Source: Nocardia uniformis NBRC 13702 (GTDB lineage: Bacteria; Actinomycetota; Actinomycetes; Mycobacteriales; Mycobacteriaceae). From it: DNA of 37,669 nt. The stretch spans positions 1 through 37,669 of the forward strand of contig NZ_BDCE01000095.1 of assembly GCF_001613345.1 (NCBI RefSeq). Reading direction: 5' to 3'. Position numbers and translations under genes: made by a program. Below the pieces are notes generated by a model. That model did not search any database, was not told where the DNA came from, and saw only the letters and a list, made by a program, of their open reading frames with translations. Shown in pieces: positions 31,746 through 37,669 of this stretch. Position 1 is the first letter of the stretch. Every line of letters starts with the position of its first letter.

Positions 31746-31774
31746 CAGCGACGGCGAAGAATACTGTCTATTAC

Positions 31775-31814
31775 GTCGCACTCTGGTGGTGTCCCTGGGG
31801 ATAGAAAGTGCGAC
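31775..31814. promoter_or_regulatory. Inverted repeat just upstream of grcC1
   Basis: Arms GTCGCACT (31775-31782) and AGTGCGAC (31807-31814), 24 bp apart, lie about 50-90 nt before the grcC1 start, where the promoter is expected. TACTGT and TAGGTT are weak -10 candidates nearby. Could be a regulator site or a leader hairpin. Confidence 0.4.
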
Positions 31815-31861
31815 ACGATAGGTTCTTTCTCGTGGGGTCGGACGCGGCACTGGGAGATGGA

Positions 31862-32884
31862 ATGAGCGCATCGGCTGTGAGCGATGAGAGCACCGTGGTG
31901 GCGGGGGTGGATCTGGGTGATCCGGAGCTCGCGGCAACCGTGAAGAAGGGCCTCGCTGAGGTCGAGGAACTGCTGATCACGGAGCTGTCCGACGGGGAGG
32001 AATTCCTGCAGGAGGCGGCGCTGCATCTGGCGAAGGCGGGCGGGAAGCGGTTCCGGCCGCTGTTCACCATCCTCACCGGTCAGTTGGGTCCGAAGCCCGA
32101 CAGTCCGGATCTGATCACCGCGGGCACGGTGGTCGAGCTGGTGCATCTGGCGACCCTGTACCACGACGACGTCATGGATGAGGCTCCGATGCGACGCGGT
32201 GCGCCGAGCGTGAATTCGCGCTGGAGCAACAGCATCGCGATTCTGGCGGGCGACTACCTGTTCGCGCACGCCTCCCGACTGGTATCCACGCTGGGTCCGG
32301 ACGCGGTGCGCATCATTGCCGAGACCTTCGCCGAGCTGGTCACCGGCCAGATGCGGGAAACGCTGGGTGCCAAGCAGTCCCAGGACCCGGTCGAGCACTA
32401 CCTGCGGGTGGTGTGGGAGAAGACCGGTTCGTTGATCGCGGCCTCGGGTCGTTTCGGCGGCACCTTCTCCGGTGCGGATCTCGATCATGTGGAGCGGCTG
32501 GCGCGCCTCGGCGATGCCGTCGGCACCGCCTTCCAGATCTCCGACGACATTATCGATATCTCCTCGGCTTCGGAGCAGTCCGGTAAGACACCCGGCACCG
32601 ACCTGCGCGAGGGCGTGCACACGCTGCCGGTGTTGTACGCGCTGCGCGATGAGGGCGCCGACGGCGACCGGCTACGCAAACTGCTGGCCAAACCGCTCGA
32701 GACCGATGACGAGGTGGGCGTGGCCCTGGACCTGCTGTCGCGCTCGCACGGCATGGTGCTGGCCAAGGAGAAGCTGCAGGGGTACGCCGATATCGCGCAC
32801 GCGGAGCTGTCCGCGCTGCCGCCCGGCCCGGCCAATGAGGCATTGGAGCGGCTGGTCCGCTACACCATCGAAAGGGTCGGCTGA
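31862..32884 (+). CDS. grcC1: Polyprenyl diphosphate synthase (GrcC1-type)
   Basis: The product is 340 aa. It is a trans-isoprenyl diphosphate synthase that elongates prenyl diphosphates to the long side chain of menaquinone. Both aspartate-rich motifs are present: DDVMD (about 102-106) in HLATLYHDDVMDEAPMRRGA and DDIID (about 228-232) in AFQISDDIIDIS, with KRFRPLFTILTGQLG and GQMRETLGA between. It closely resembles Rv0562/GrcC1, and the flanking menJ and htpX match Rv0561c and Rv0563. The start is ATG 31862 with GGGAG 5 nt upstream; a start at 31808 would add 18 residues but has no ribosome-binding site. Chain length cannot be read directly. Confidence 0.94.
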   Translation: MSASAVSDESTVVAGVDLGDPELAATVKKGLAEVEELLITELSDGEEFLQEAALHLAKAGGKRFRPLFTILTGQLGPKPDSPDLITAGTVVELVHLATLYHDDVMDEAPMRRGAPSVNSRWSNSIAILAGDYLFAHASRLVSTLGPDAVRIIAETFAELVTGQMRETLGAKQSQDPVEHYLRVVWEKTGSLIAASGRFGGTFSGADLDHVERLARLGDAVGTAFQISDDIIDISSASEQSGKTPGTDLREGVHTLPVLYALRDEGADGDRLRKLLAKPLETDDEVGVALDLLSRSHGMVLAKEKLQGYADIAHAELSALPPGPANEALERLVRYTIERVG

Positions 32885-32979
32885 CCTGCCGCGCGGCCAC
32901 CCGGGGAACCTGTTGCCCCGTGCTTGTCGTTGACCTGGTGTAACGCACGTCAGGGAGGGGTCGCGGCAGAAGGAGACCG

Positions 32980-33861
32980 ATGCACGGGCATGGTTATGCG
33001 AACGGGTTGAAGACCTTCGGGCTCTTGGTGGGCATGTCGGCGCTGATCGTGTTCGCCGGGGCGCTGTTCCGCAACCCGACGATCCTGGTCCTGTCGATCC
33101 TGTTGGCCGTGGGCATGAACGCCTACGCCTACTTCAACAGCGACAAGCTGGCTTTGAAGTCGATGCACGCCCAGCCGGTTTCCGAATTGGAAGCGCCGGT
33201 CATGTACCGCATTGTGCGGGAGCTGGCCACGACGGCGCGCCAACCCATGCCGCGGCTGTACATCAGTCCGACGAACGCGCCCAATGCTTTCGCCACGGGC
33301 CGCAGTCCCCGGCACGCGGCGGTCTGCTGCACCACCGGCATCCTGCAGATCCTGGATGAGCGGGAATTGCGCGCGGTCCTCGGCCATGAGCTGTCGCACG
33401 TCTACAACCGCGACATCCTGATCTCCTCGGTGGCGGGTGCGCTGGCATCGGTTATCTCGGGTTTGGCGAATCTGGCCTTCTTCGCGAGCGCGTTCGGCGG
33501 CAATCGCAATGGTGGCGGCCCGAATATGCTTGGTATCCTGCTGGTTTCGCTGCTCGGCCCGATCGCGGCGACGGTCATTAAACTGGCTGTCTCCCGCTCC
33601 CGCGAATTCGAGGCCGACCAGGACGGCGCGGAACTCACCGGCGACCCCCTGGCCTTGGCCGCGGCGCTGCGCAAGATCGAACGCGGCGTCCAGGTAGCCC
33701 CTCTCGCCCCGGAACCCCGCCTGGCCGCGCAGTCCCACATGATGATCGCCAACCCATTCCGTGGCGGCGAGAAAATGGCCCGCCTCTTCGCCACGCACCC
33801 GCCGATGGCCGAGCGCATCGCCCGTCTGGAAGCCATGGCCGGCGGCAGGCGGGACTACTGA
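32980..33861 (+). CDS. htpX: HtpX-family membrane zinc metalloprotease
   Basis: The product is 293 aa. Two N-terminal membrane spans (about 12-30 and 34-51), then the protease core with zinc motif HELSH (His136, Glu137, His140), a middle hydrophobic region (about 146-172 and 183-204), and the third ligand in SREFEAD (Glu209). HtpX degrades misfolded membrane proteins. The end GGEKMARLFATHPPMAERIA is the conserved family close. The start is ATG 32980 with AAGGAG 4 nt upstream. It lies 95 nt after grcC1; the conserved neighbourhood supports cotranscription but a separate promoter is possible. Confidence 0.96.
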   Translation: MHGHGYANGLKTFGLLVGMSALIVFAGALFRNPTILVLSILLAVGMNAYAYFNSDKLALKSMHAQPVSELEAPVMYRIVRELATTARQPMPRLYISPTNAPNAFATGRSPRHAAVCCTTGILQILDERELRAVLGHELSHVYNRDILISSVAGALASVISGLANLAFFASAFGGNRNGGGPNMLGILLVSLLGPIAATVIKLAVSRSREFEADQDGAELTGDPLALAAALRKIERGVQVAPLAPEPRLAAQSHMMIANPFRGGEKMARLFATHPPMAERIARLEAMAGGRRDY

Positions 33862-33951
33862 GGCCACATCGGTCCTGGCCCAGGTCACGGGCCACAGTCG
33901 CGCGGGCTCCGAGACAGGTACCGCCACAGACGAATTGCGGCCGTGGCGCGC

Positions 33952-34560
33952 TCAGGCGCGCGGTCTGGTGGCCCGGATTCCGGCGAGTACCACGTCGACA
34001 ATGCGCTCCGCGTCCGGGCGAGCGAACGTGCGCATGCCGCGGTTCACAATGAGGTGCACCGGGCCGAACACCAGCTCGCCGAGGAAGGCGCTGTCGACCG
34101 GTGGCAGCTCGCCCCGCTCGACCGCGAGGTTCACCCGCCGACGCAGGGCGACTCCGCGCTGCTCGAGGATCCTGGCCACCGTCTGCCGGACGGCGGGGTT
34201 CTCGTGGGTGGGTTGGACGGCCTGTTCGAGTGCCTGGCCGAACGGGGTACCCAGGCCGCTGGCCATCGCCACCAGGTAGTCCACCAGGTCACGTCCGAGG
34301 TCGCCGGTGTCGATTATGGAGGCGAGGTCCTCGGCGTACTGCAGCAGGGCCTCGGCGACCAGTTCTTCGCGGTCCGGCCAGTTGCGGTAGACGCTGGTCC
34401 GGTGCACGCCGGCGAGTTCGGCGACCTCCTCGTAGCGGAAGCCCGCGATGCCGTCGCGCGCGACGAGTTCGGTCGTCGCGCCGAGGATCTGCGCGCGCAC
34501 CCGCGCATTGCGGCCACCGGGACGGCGTGCCGACTGCCGGTTCGCGGTGCTGTCGGTCAT
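33952..34560 (-). CDS. TetR-family transcriptional regulator
   Basis: The product is 202 aa. The N-terminal helix-turn-helix is clear: RVRAQILGATTELVARDGIA then FRYEEVAELAGVHRTSVYRN, with WPDREELVAEALLQYAEDLA beginning the ligand domain. The remaining helices form the inducer pocket, which is not informative. I choose ATG 34560; a further ATG at 34572 directly abuts AGGAG and is too close. It diverges from the FAD monooxygenase, and the palindrome at 34647-34673 lies between the two genes, so it most likely represses that gene and itself. Confidence 0.92.
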   Translation of the reverse strand: MTDSTANRQSARRPGGRNARVRAQILGATTELVARDGIAGFRYEEVAELAGVHRTSVYRNWPDREELVAEALLQYAEDLASIIDTGDLGRDLVDYLVAMASGLGTPFGQALEQAVQPTHENPAVRQTVARILEQRGVALRRRVNLAVERGELPPVDSAFLGELVFGPVHLIVNRGMRTFARPDAERIVDVVLAGIRATRPRA

Positions 34561-34646
34561 TCGCGGGCTCATCTCCTGTCCAGCGTTCGGGTGTCGATTG
34601 TCGTCAGGTCGGCCGTTGCGGGGCAAGCCGATCGTGCCTAGACTCG

Positions 34647-34673
34647 ATTAAAGCAACAGTTTGTCGCTTTAAT
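34647..34673. promoter_or_regulatory. Operator palindrome between tetR and the FAD monooxygenase
   Basis: Arms ATTAAAGC and GCTTTAAT (8 bp, perfect) enclose an inner ACA/TGT pair around GTT, giving near-complete symmetry over 27 bp. It is AT-rich relative to its surroundings. Its place between divergent genes and its length fit a TetR dimer site. Confidence 0.7.
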
Positions 34674-34744
34674 GATTGGGCTCGGTGGCAGCGCCCCCAC
34701 CCACTGTTCGACACGCCCTCCCCAGCAGACCTGGAGCACGCACC

Positions 34745-35857
34745 ATGCACGTCCTCATTTCCGGAGCCGGTATCGCCGGGCTCGCCAGCGCACTCGAACT
34801 CGGCACCCGCGGCCACGACGTCACCGTCGTCGAGTACGGCCGCCACTTCCGGCTCGAAGGAACGCCCATCGACATCCGCGGTGACGCGATCGAGGCCGTG
34901 GACCGGATGGGACTGCTCGAGCGGATTCACGACCTTCGGCTCCGGATGTCGGAGTCCAGCCGGTTCGTCGACGATGACGGCACACCGGTGGGCCGTGTCC
35001 CGATCGCGGAGATAAGCGACTCCGACGACATCGAGATCCTGCGTGCGGACCTCGTGCGCGTCCTCGCCGACGCGCTCCCGGCGTCCGTGACGATCCGCTT
35101 CGGCGACTCCATCCAGACGGTGACCGACCACGGCGACGACGTTCGGGTCCGTTTCGACTCCGGCCGCACCGGACGGTACGACCTGGTGATCGGTGCCGAC
35201 GGCCAGCACTCCGCGGTACGCGACCTAGTTTTCGGGCCCGAGCGGAACTACGTCCGGCACCTCGGTGTCTACTTCGCCCTCGCCGATCTCCCCGGCGAGG
35301 AATGGTCCGATGGCGTCAATTCGATCTACAACGTCCCCGACCGGTTGGCGGGCATCTTCCGGTACGGGGGCAGAACCGTCGCGGTCTTCCAGTTCCGCTC
35401 CGGGCCGCTCGACTACGACCACCACGACCTGGATGCCCAGAAGCGGATCCTCTTCGACGCCTTCGCGGATTACCGGTCGTGGAAGATCCCCCGGCTACTC
35501 GACGCGGTGCGCGCCGCGCCCGAGTTCTTCTTCGACGCCGCGAGCCAGATCCACCTGCCGTCCTGGCACCGCGGCCGCGTCGTCCTCGTCGGGGACGCGG
35601 GGTACTGCCCCGCCTTCCTCTCCGGCCGGGGCACCTCCCTCGCGCTCACCGGCGCCCACTTTCTCGCGGCGGAACTCGAAGCGTGCGGCAACGACCACAC
35701 CGCCGCGTTCGAACGGTACGAGGCCCGACTGCGTCCTCATGTCACCTTCGCCCAGGAGATCGTCGACCTCGGGCGCGACCACCTGCTCCCGGCCACCTGG
35801 GATGCCATCGCCGCCCGCAACGAGCGTCTGCGCGCAGCGAGCACCCATGTGCGCTGA
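34745..35857 (+). CDS. FAD-dependent monooxygenase (PHBH/TetX-like)
   Basis: The product is 370 aa. N-terminal FAD site MHVLISGAGIAGLASALELG, then an EYGRHFRLEGTPIDIRGDAI loop, the DG motif YDLVIGADGQHSAVRDLVFG, and the GD motif GRVVLVGDAGYCPAFLSGRG followed by TSLALTGAHFLAAELE. The order is that of class A flavoprotein hydroxylases such as PHBH and the tetracycline-inactivating TetX group (TetX is about 388 aa). The substrate is not determinable; association with TetR and an exporter suggests an antibiotic or other aromatic toxin. The start is ATG 34745 with GGAG 8 nt upstream; longer readings into the spacer are unlikely. Confidence 0.9.
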   Translation: MHVLISGAGIAGLASALELGTRGHDVTVVEYGRHFRLEGTPIDIRGDAIEAVDRMGLLERIHDLRLRMSESSRFVDDDGTPVGRVPIAEISDSDDIEILRADLVRVLADALPASVTIRFGDSIQTVTDHGDDVRVRFDSGRTGRYDLVIGADGQHSAVRDLVFGPERNYVRHLGVYFALADLPGEEWSDGVNSIYNVPDRLAGIFRYGGRTVAVFQFRSGPLDYDHHDLDAQKRILFDAFADYRSWKIPRLLDAVRAAPEFFFDAASQIHLPSWHRGRVVLVGDAGYCPAFLSGRGTSLALTGAHFLAAELEACGNDHTAAFERYEARLRPHVTFAQEIVDLGRDHLLPATWDAIAARNERLRAASTHVR

Positions 35858-35880
35858 ACCGGACACGGCGGAACTCGACA

Positions 35881-35915
35881 CCGAACCGCTCCCGGTCGCA
35901 ACGCGAGCGGTTCGG
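35881..35915 (+). other. Hairpin between the monooxygenase and MFS genes
   Basis: Arms CCGAACCGCTC and GAGCGGTTCGG (11 bp perfect) lie 24 nt after the monooxygenase stop; no T-run follows. Partial termination would make the exporter less abundant than the enzyme. A degenerate direct repeat (CGCCCGCCACC...GGAAGCCC) occurs twice at about 35959-36006. Confidence 0.6.
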
Positions 35916-36044
35916 GGCGGGGGCGCCGCGATCGACCAGCAGGGGCGTCCCGCACACGCCCGCCACCAGGAAGCCCGCTCGAATCGCGCCCGCCACCGGA
36001 AGCCCCCGACCGCTTACTTCCCCTTGCGCCGGAGGAAATTCGTT

Positions 36045-37535
36045 GTGAACGACGACGCACCGGGTGCACCCGCCCCCACCATGCAAAAGCACCGCTGGAG
36101 TAGGCGACTCATCCTCTGGGTGGCGGTCATGATCCTCGCCAATGTCCTGGCCGACGTCGCCATCACCTCCCCGCTCATGGTCCTACCCCAAATGCTCGAG
36201 CACTTCGACACCGACCAGGCCGCGTGGCTGAATGCGAGCGCGATGCTGGCGGGGGCCATCTGGTCACCCTTGCTCGCGAAGAGCTCCGATATCTTCGGCG
36301 AGCGCCGAATGCTCATTGCCACCCTGCTACTCGCGTGCGTGGGCGCGCTGGTCTGCCTCGCCGCACCCAATATCTGGATCTTCCTGGTGGGACGCTTCAT
36401 TCAGGGCGCCGCCCTGGGTGCGACCTTCATTACGGTGGCCCTCGCCCGTCGGCTCTACACCCCGCGGGTGGCCATGGCGGTGGTCGGGCTCGTCATGTCC
36501 GGCTCGGCGATCGTCGGGGTGCTCGAACCCTTCCTGATGACGCCGGTCATCGACCACTTCGGCTACCGGAGCGTATTCATCGCGGGGGCCTTGCTCGCCG
36601 CACTGGCCGCGCTCAGCGTGCGCTTCCTCATTCCGAGGACACCGGGGCGCAGCAGCGGACGCATCGATATGCGCGGTGCGCTCCTGCTCGGTGGCGGCCT
36701 CGGCGCGGTACTCGGCTACGTCACCCTCGGCCGGGATTCCGGGTGGCTGTCCGGGAGCATGATCGTGCTACTGGTGGCCGGGGTCGCGGCATTGGCCGGT
36801 TGGCTGGTCCTCGCCCTGCGGATCGAGGAGCCCATTATCGATATCCGGGCCCTCAGCCGACCCATCGTGCTGACGCTGCTGGCCCTGGTGCTGGCCGCGG
36901 GCGCCTTCCGGAGCATGGTGCAGCTGACGGGGATCGTCGCCCAGGTGCCGACGGACCTAGGTCTCGGTTACGGGCTGGGCGACGGGGAATCGGTCGCGGT
37001 GCTGCTCGCGACCGTCTCGTTCGGCATCATTCTCGGCGGCGCGCTGGCCGGATGGCTCGCCGGGCGGTTCGGTCCCGCGACACCCCTGCTCGGCGGTATC
37101 GCCATCGGGACGGTCGCGACCTTCACAATGCTGGCGGGCGTATCGGTTCTCCCGCTGGCGATCGGCTGCGGAGCGGTGCTCGGTATGGCCGCCGGAGCGA
37201 TCGGCACGTCCGGCTACAACATGGCGACCGAGCTCGCGCCGCCCGAGCGGCAGGGCACGGTCTCGGGCCTGGTGTCGGTCGTGCTCGCCCTCGGATCGGT
37301 CATCGTCAATGTCGCCGGGGGCGAAGTCCTCAAGGCCAACCGCACCATCGCCGACGGCACCCCGATGAGCACCGCGACCGGCGTCCATCTCTACGTCCTC
37401 ATGGCCGGGGTGCTCTTCATAGTCGCCGCGGTGCCCGCGATCACGCTGATGCGGAACCGGCCTGTCACACCGCCCCCGGAGACAACACCGAGACCGATGG
37501 AGGACCCGGCCTACGACCGCATTGCCAGCGCGTAG
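36045..37535 (+). CDS. MFS multidrug exporter, DHA2-like
   Basis: The product is 496 aa with about 14 hydrophobic segments. It carries an MFS loop motif (AKSSDIFGERRMLIATLLL), a proline-containing helix 5-type stretch (VVGLVMSGSAIVGVLEPFLM), and long mid-protein helices (GALLLGGGLGAVLGYVTLGR; MIVLLVAGVAALAGWLVLAL). Size and topology suit drug/H+ antiporters of the 14-span DHA2 group. The start is GTG 36045, 9 nt after GGAGG, giving a short polar N-terminus (VNDDAPGAPAPT). Earlier in-frame residues are Arg-rich and not family-like. Likely in the TetR regulon with the upstream monooxygenase, 187 nt away. Confidence 0.92.
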   Translation: MNDDAPGAPAPTMQKHRWSRRLILWVAVMILANVLADVAITSPLMVLPQMLEHFDTDQAAWLNASAMLAGAIWSPLLAKSSDIFGERRMLIATLLLACVGALVCLAAPNIWIFLVGRFIQGAALGATFITVALARRLYTPRVAMAVVGLVMSGSAIVGVLEPFLMTPVIDHFGYRSVFIAGALLAALAALSVRFLIPRTPGRSSGRIDMRGALLLGGGLGAVLGYVTLGRDSGWLSGSMIVLLVAGVAALAGWLVLALRIEEPIIDIRALSRPIVLTLLALVLAAGAFRSMVQLTGIVAQVPTDLGLGYGLGDGESVAVLLATVSFGIILGGALAGWLAGRFGPATPLLGGIAIGTVATFTMLAGVSVLPLAIGCGAVLGMAAGAIGTSGYNMATELAPPERQGTVSGLVSVVLALGSVIVNVAGGEVLKANRTIADGTPMSTATGVHLYVLMAGVLFIVAAVPAITLMRNRPVTPPPETTPRPMEDPAYDRIASA

Positions 37536-37607
37536 AAACCACCGACCGGCGCAGGTCTGGGCTCCAATCGCGCTGCCGCACGGTGAAATACCGACCGACG
37601 GAGGGCC

Positions 37608-37625
37608 CCTCTACCTAGGTTGAGG
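37608..37625. promoter_or_regulatory. SoxR/MerR-like palindrome
   Basis: CCTCTACCTAGGTTGAGG is an 18-bp palindrome with one mismatch; its CCTC...GAGG ends and central symmetric core resemble SoxR-type sites. It should control a gene beyond the right edge, or one transcribed leftward, which the window does not show. Confidence 0.45.
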
Positions 37626-37646
37626 CGTGATGCCGGAACAGCCCCT

Positions 37647-37669
37647 GTCATCCCGGTGTGCGTTGGGCG
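37647..37669 (+). repeat. 32-bp palindromic repeat, copy 7 (cut by the window end)
   Basis: The last 23 bases, beginning GTCATCCCGG, follow the forward consensus of the other six copies; the second arm is outside the window. Confidence 0.7.

Noticed and set aside
31580..32620. 346-codon minus-strand frame overlapping grcC1
   Set aside because: The grcC1 reading on the other strand has both DDxxD motifs and homology; the minus frame includes repeat DNA and is low in complexity.
35265..36044. N-terminal extension of the MFS frame over the monooxygenase gene
   Set aside because: It reads the monooxygenase in another frame and gives Ser/Pro/Arg-rich non-homologous sequence; GTG 36045 has a ribosome-binding site and begins the family-like part.
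37630..37669. Possible gene beginning ATG 37630 and leaving the window
   Set aside because: It lies only 5 bp after the palindrome and runs into a palindromic repeat copy; too little sequence to support coding.

Overview
This window looks like a chromosome segment of a mycolic-acid-producing actinobacterium, most probably Nocardia or a close relative such as Rhodococcus. It has high GC, frequent GTG/TTG starts, a complete mce lipid-uptake operon, a HadA/HadB-type dehydratase, and a gene order matching the corresponding Mycobacterium tuberculosis blocks (tRNA-Thr, tRNA-Met, rpmG, hadAB, tRNA-Trp, secE, nusG, rplK, rplA ... rplJ, rplL, mkl/mceG ... rpoB, rpoC; and menJ, grcC1, htpX). Assignments are from reading the sequence and remembered family members; no searches were run.

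Layout. 2-430 (+) is the end of a DUF998-like membrane protein, convergent with rpoC. 521-8083 (-) holds rpoC and rpoB with a good promoter at 8270-8298 and an approximately 180-nt leader. 8626-20386 (-) is one apparent lipid-import operon: mceG ATPase, two YrbE permeases, MceA-F and two Mce-associated proteins, mostly overlapping by 1-4 nt. 20641-25824 (-) is the core ribosomal/secretion block rplL, rplJ, rplA, rplK, nusG, secE. It includes an L10-type leader, intrinsic terminators, and an inserted vapBC toxin-antitoxin pair followed by a previously easy-to-miss 52-codon ORF. 25855-28280 (-) holds tRNA-Trp, a fused hadAB gene, rpmG (56 aa), and tRNA-Met, tRNA-Thr and tRNA-Tyr.

Right part. 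yajQ (+) is followed by a strong hairpin and a 20-bp degenerate tandem repeat. A minus-strand cluster menJ-AraC-VOC diverges from grcC1 and htpX (+) across a repeat-rich 500-bp spacer. menJ and grcC1 together point to menaquinone synthesis and tailoring. The right end is a likely drug-response module: a TetR regulator diverges from a TetX/PHBH-like FAD monooxygenase and a DHA2-type MFS exporter, with a palindromic operator between them. A SoxR/MerR-like palindrome lies at the extreme right edge.

The least expected structure is a family of 32-bp imperfect palindromes (six full copies and one cut by the window end) arranged as head-to-head or tail-to-tail pairs. One pair sits in frame inside a Mce-associated protein gene. 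Other observations worth following are the HadA-HadB fusion, the structured yrbEB-mceA spacer, the repeat-derived N-terminus of MceE, and the small ORF downstream of vapBC.
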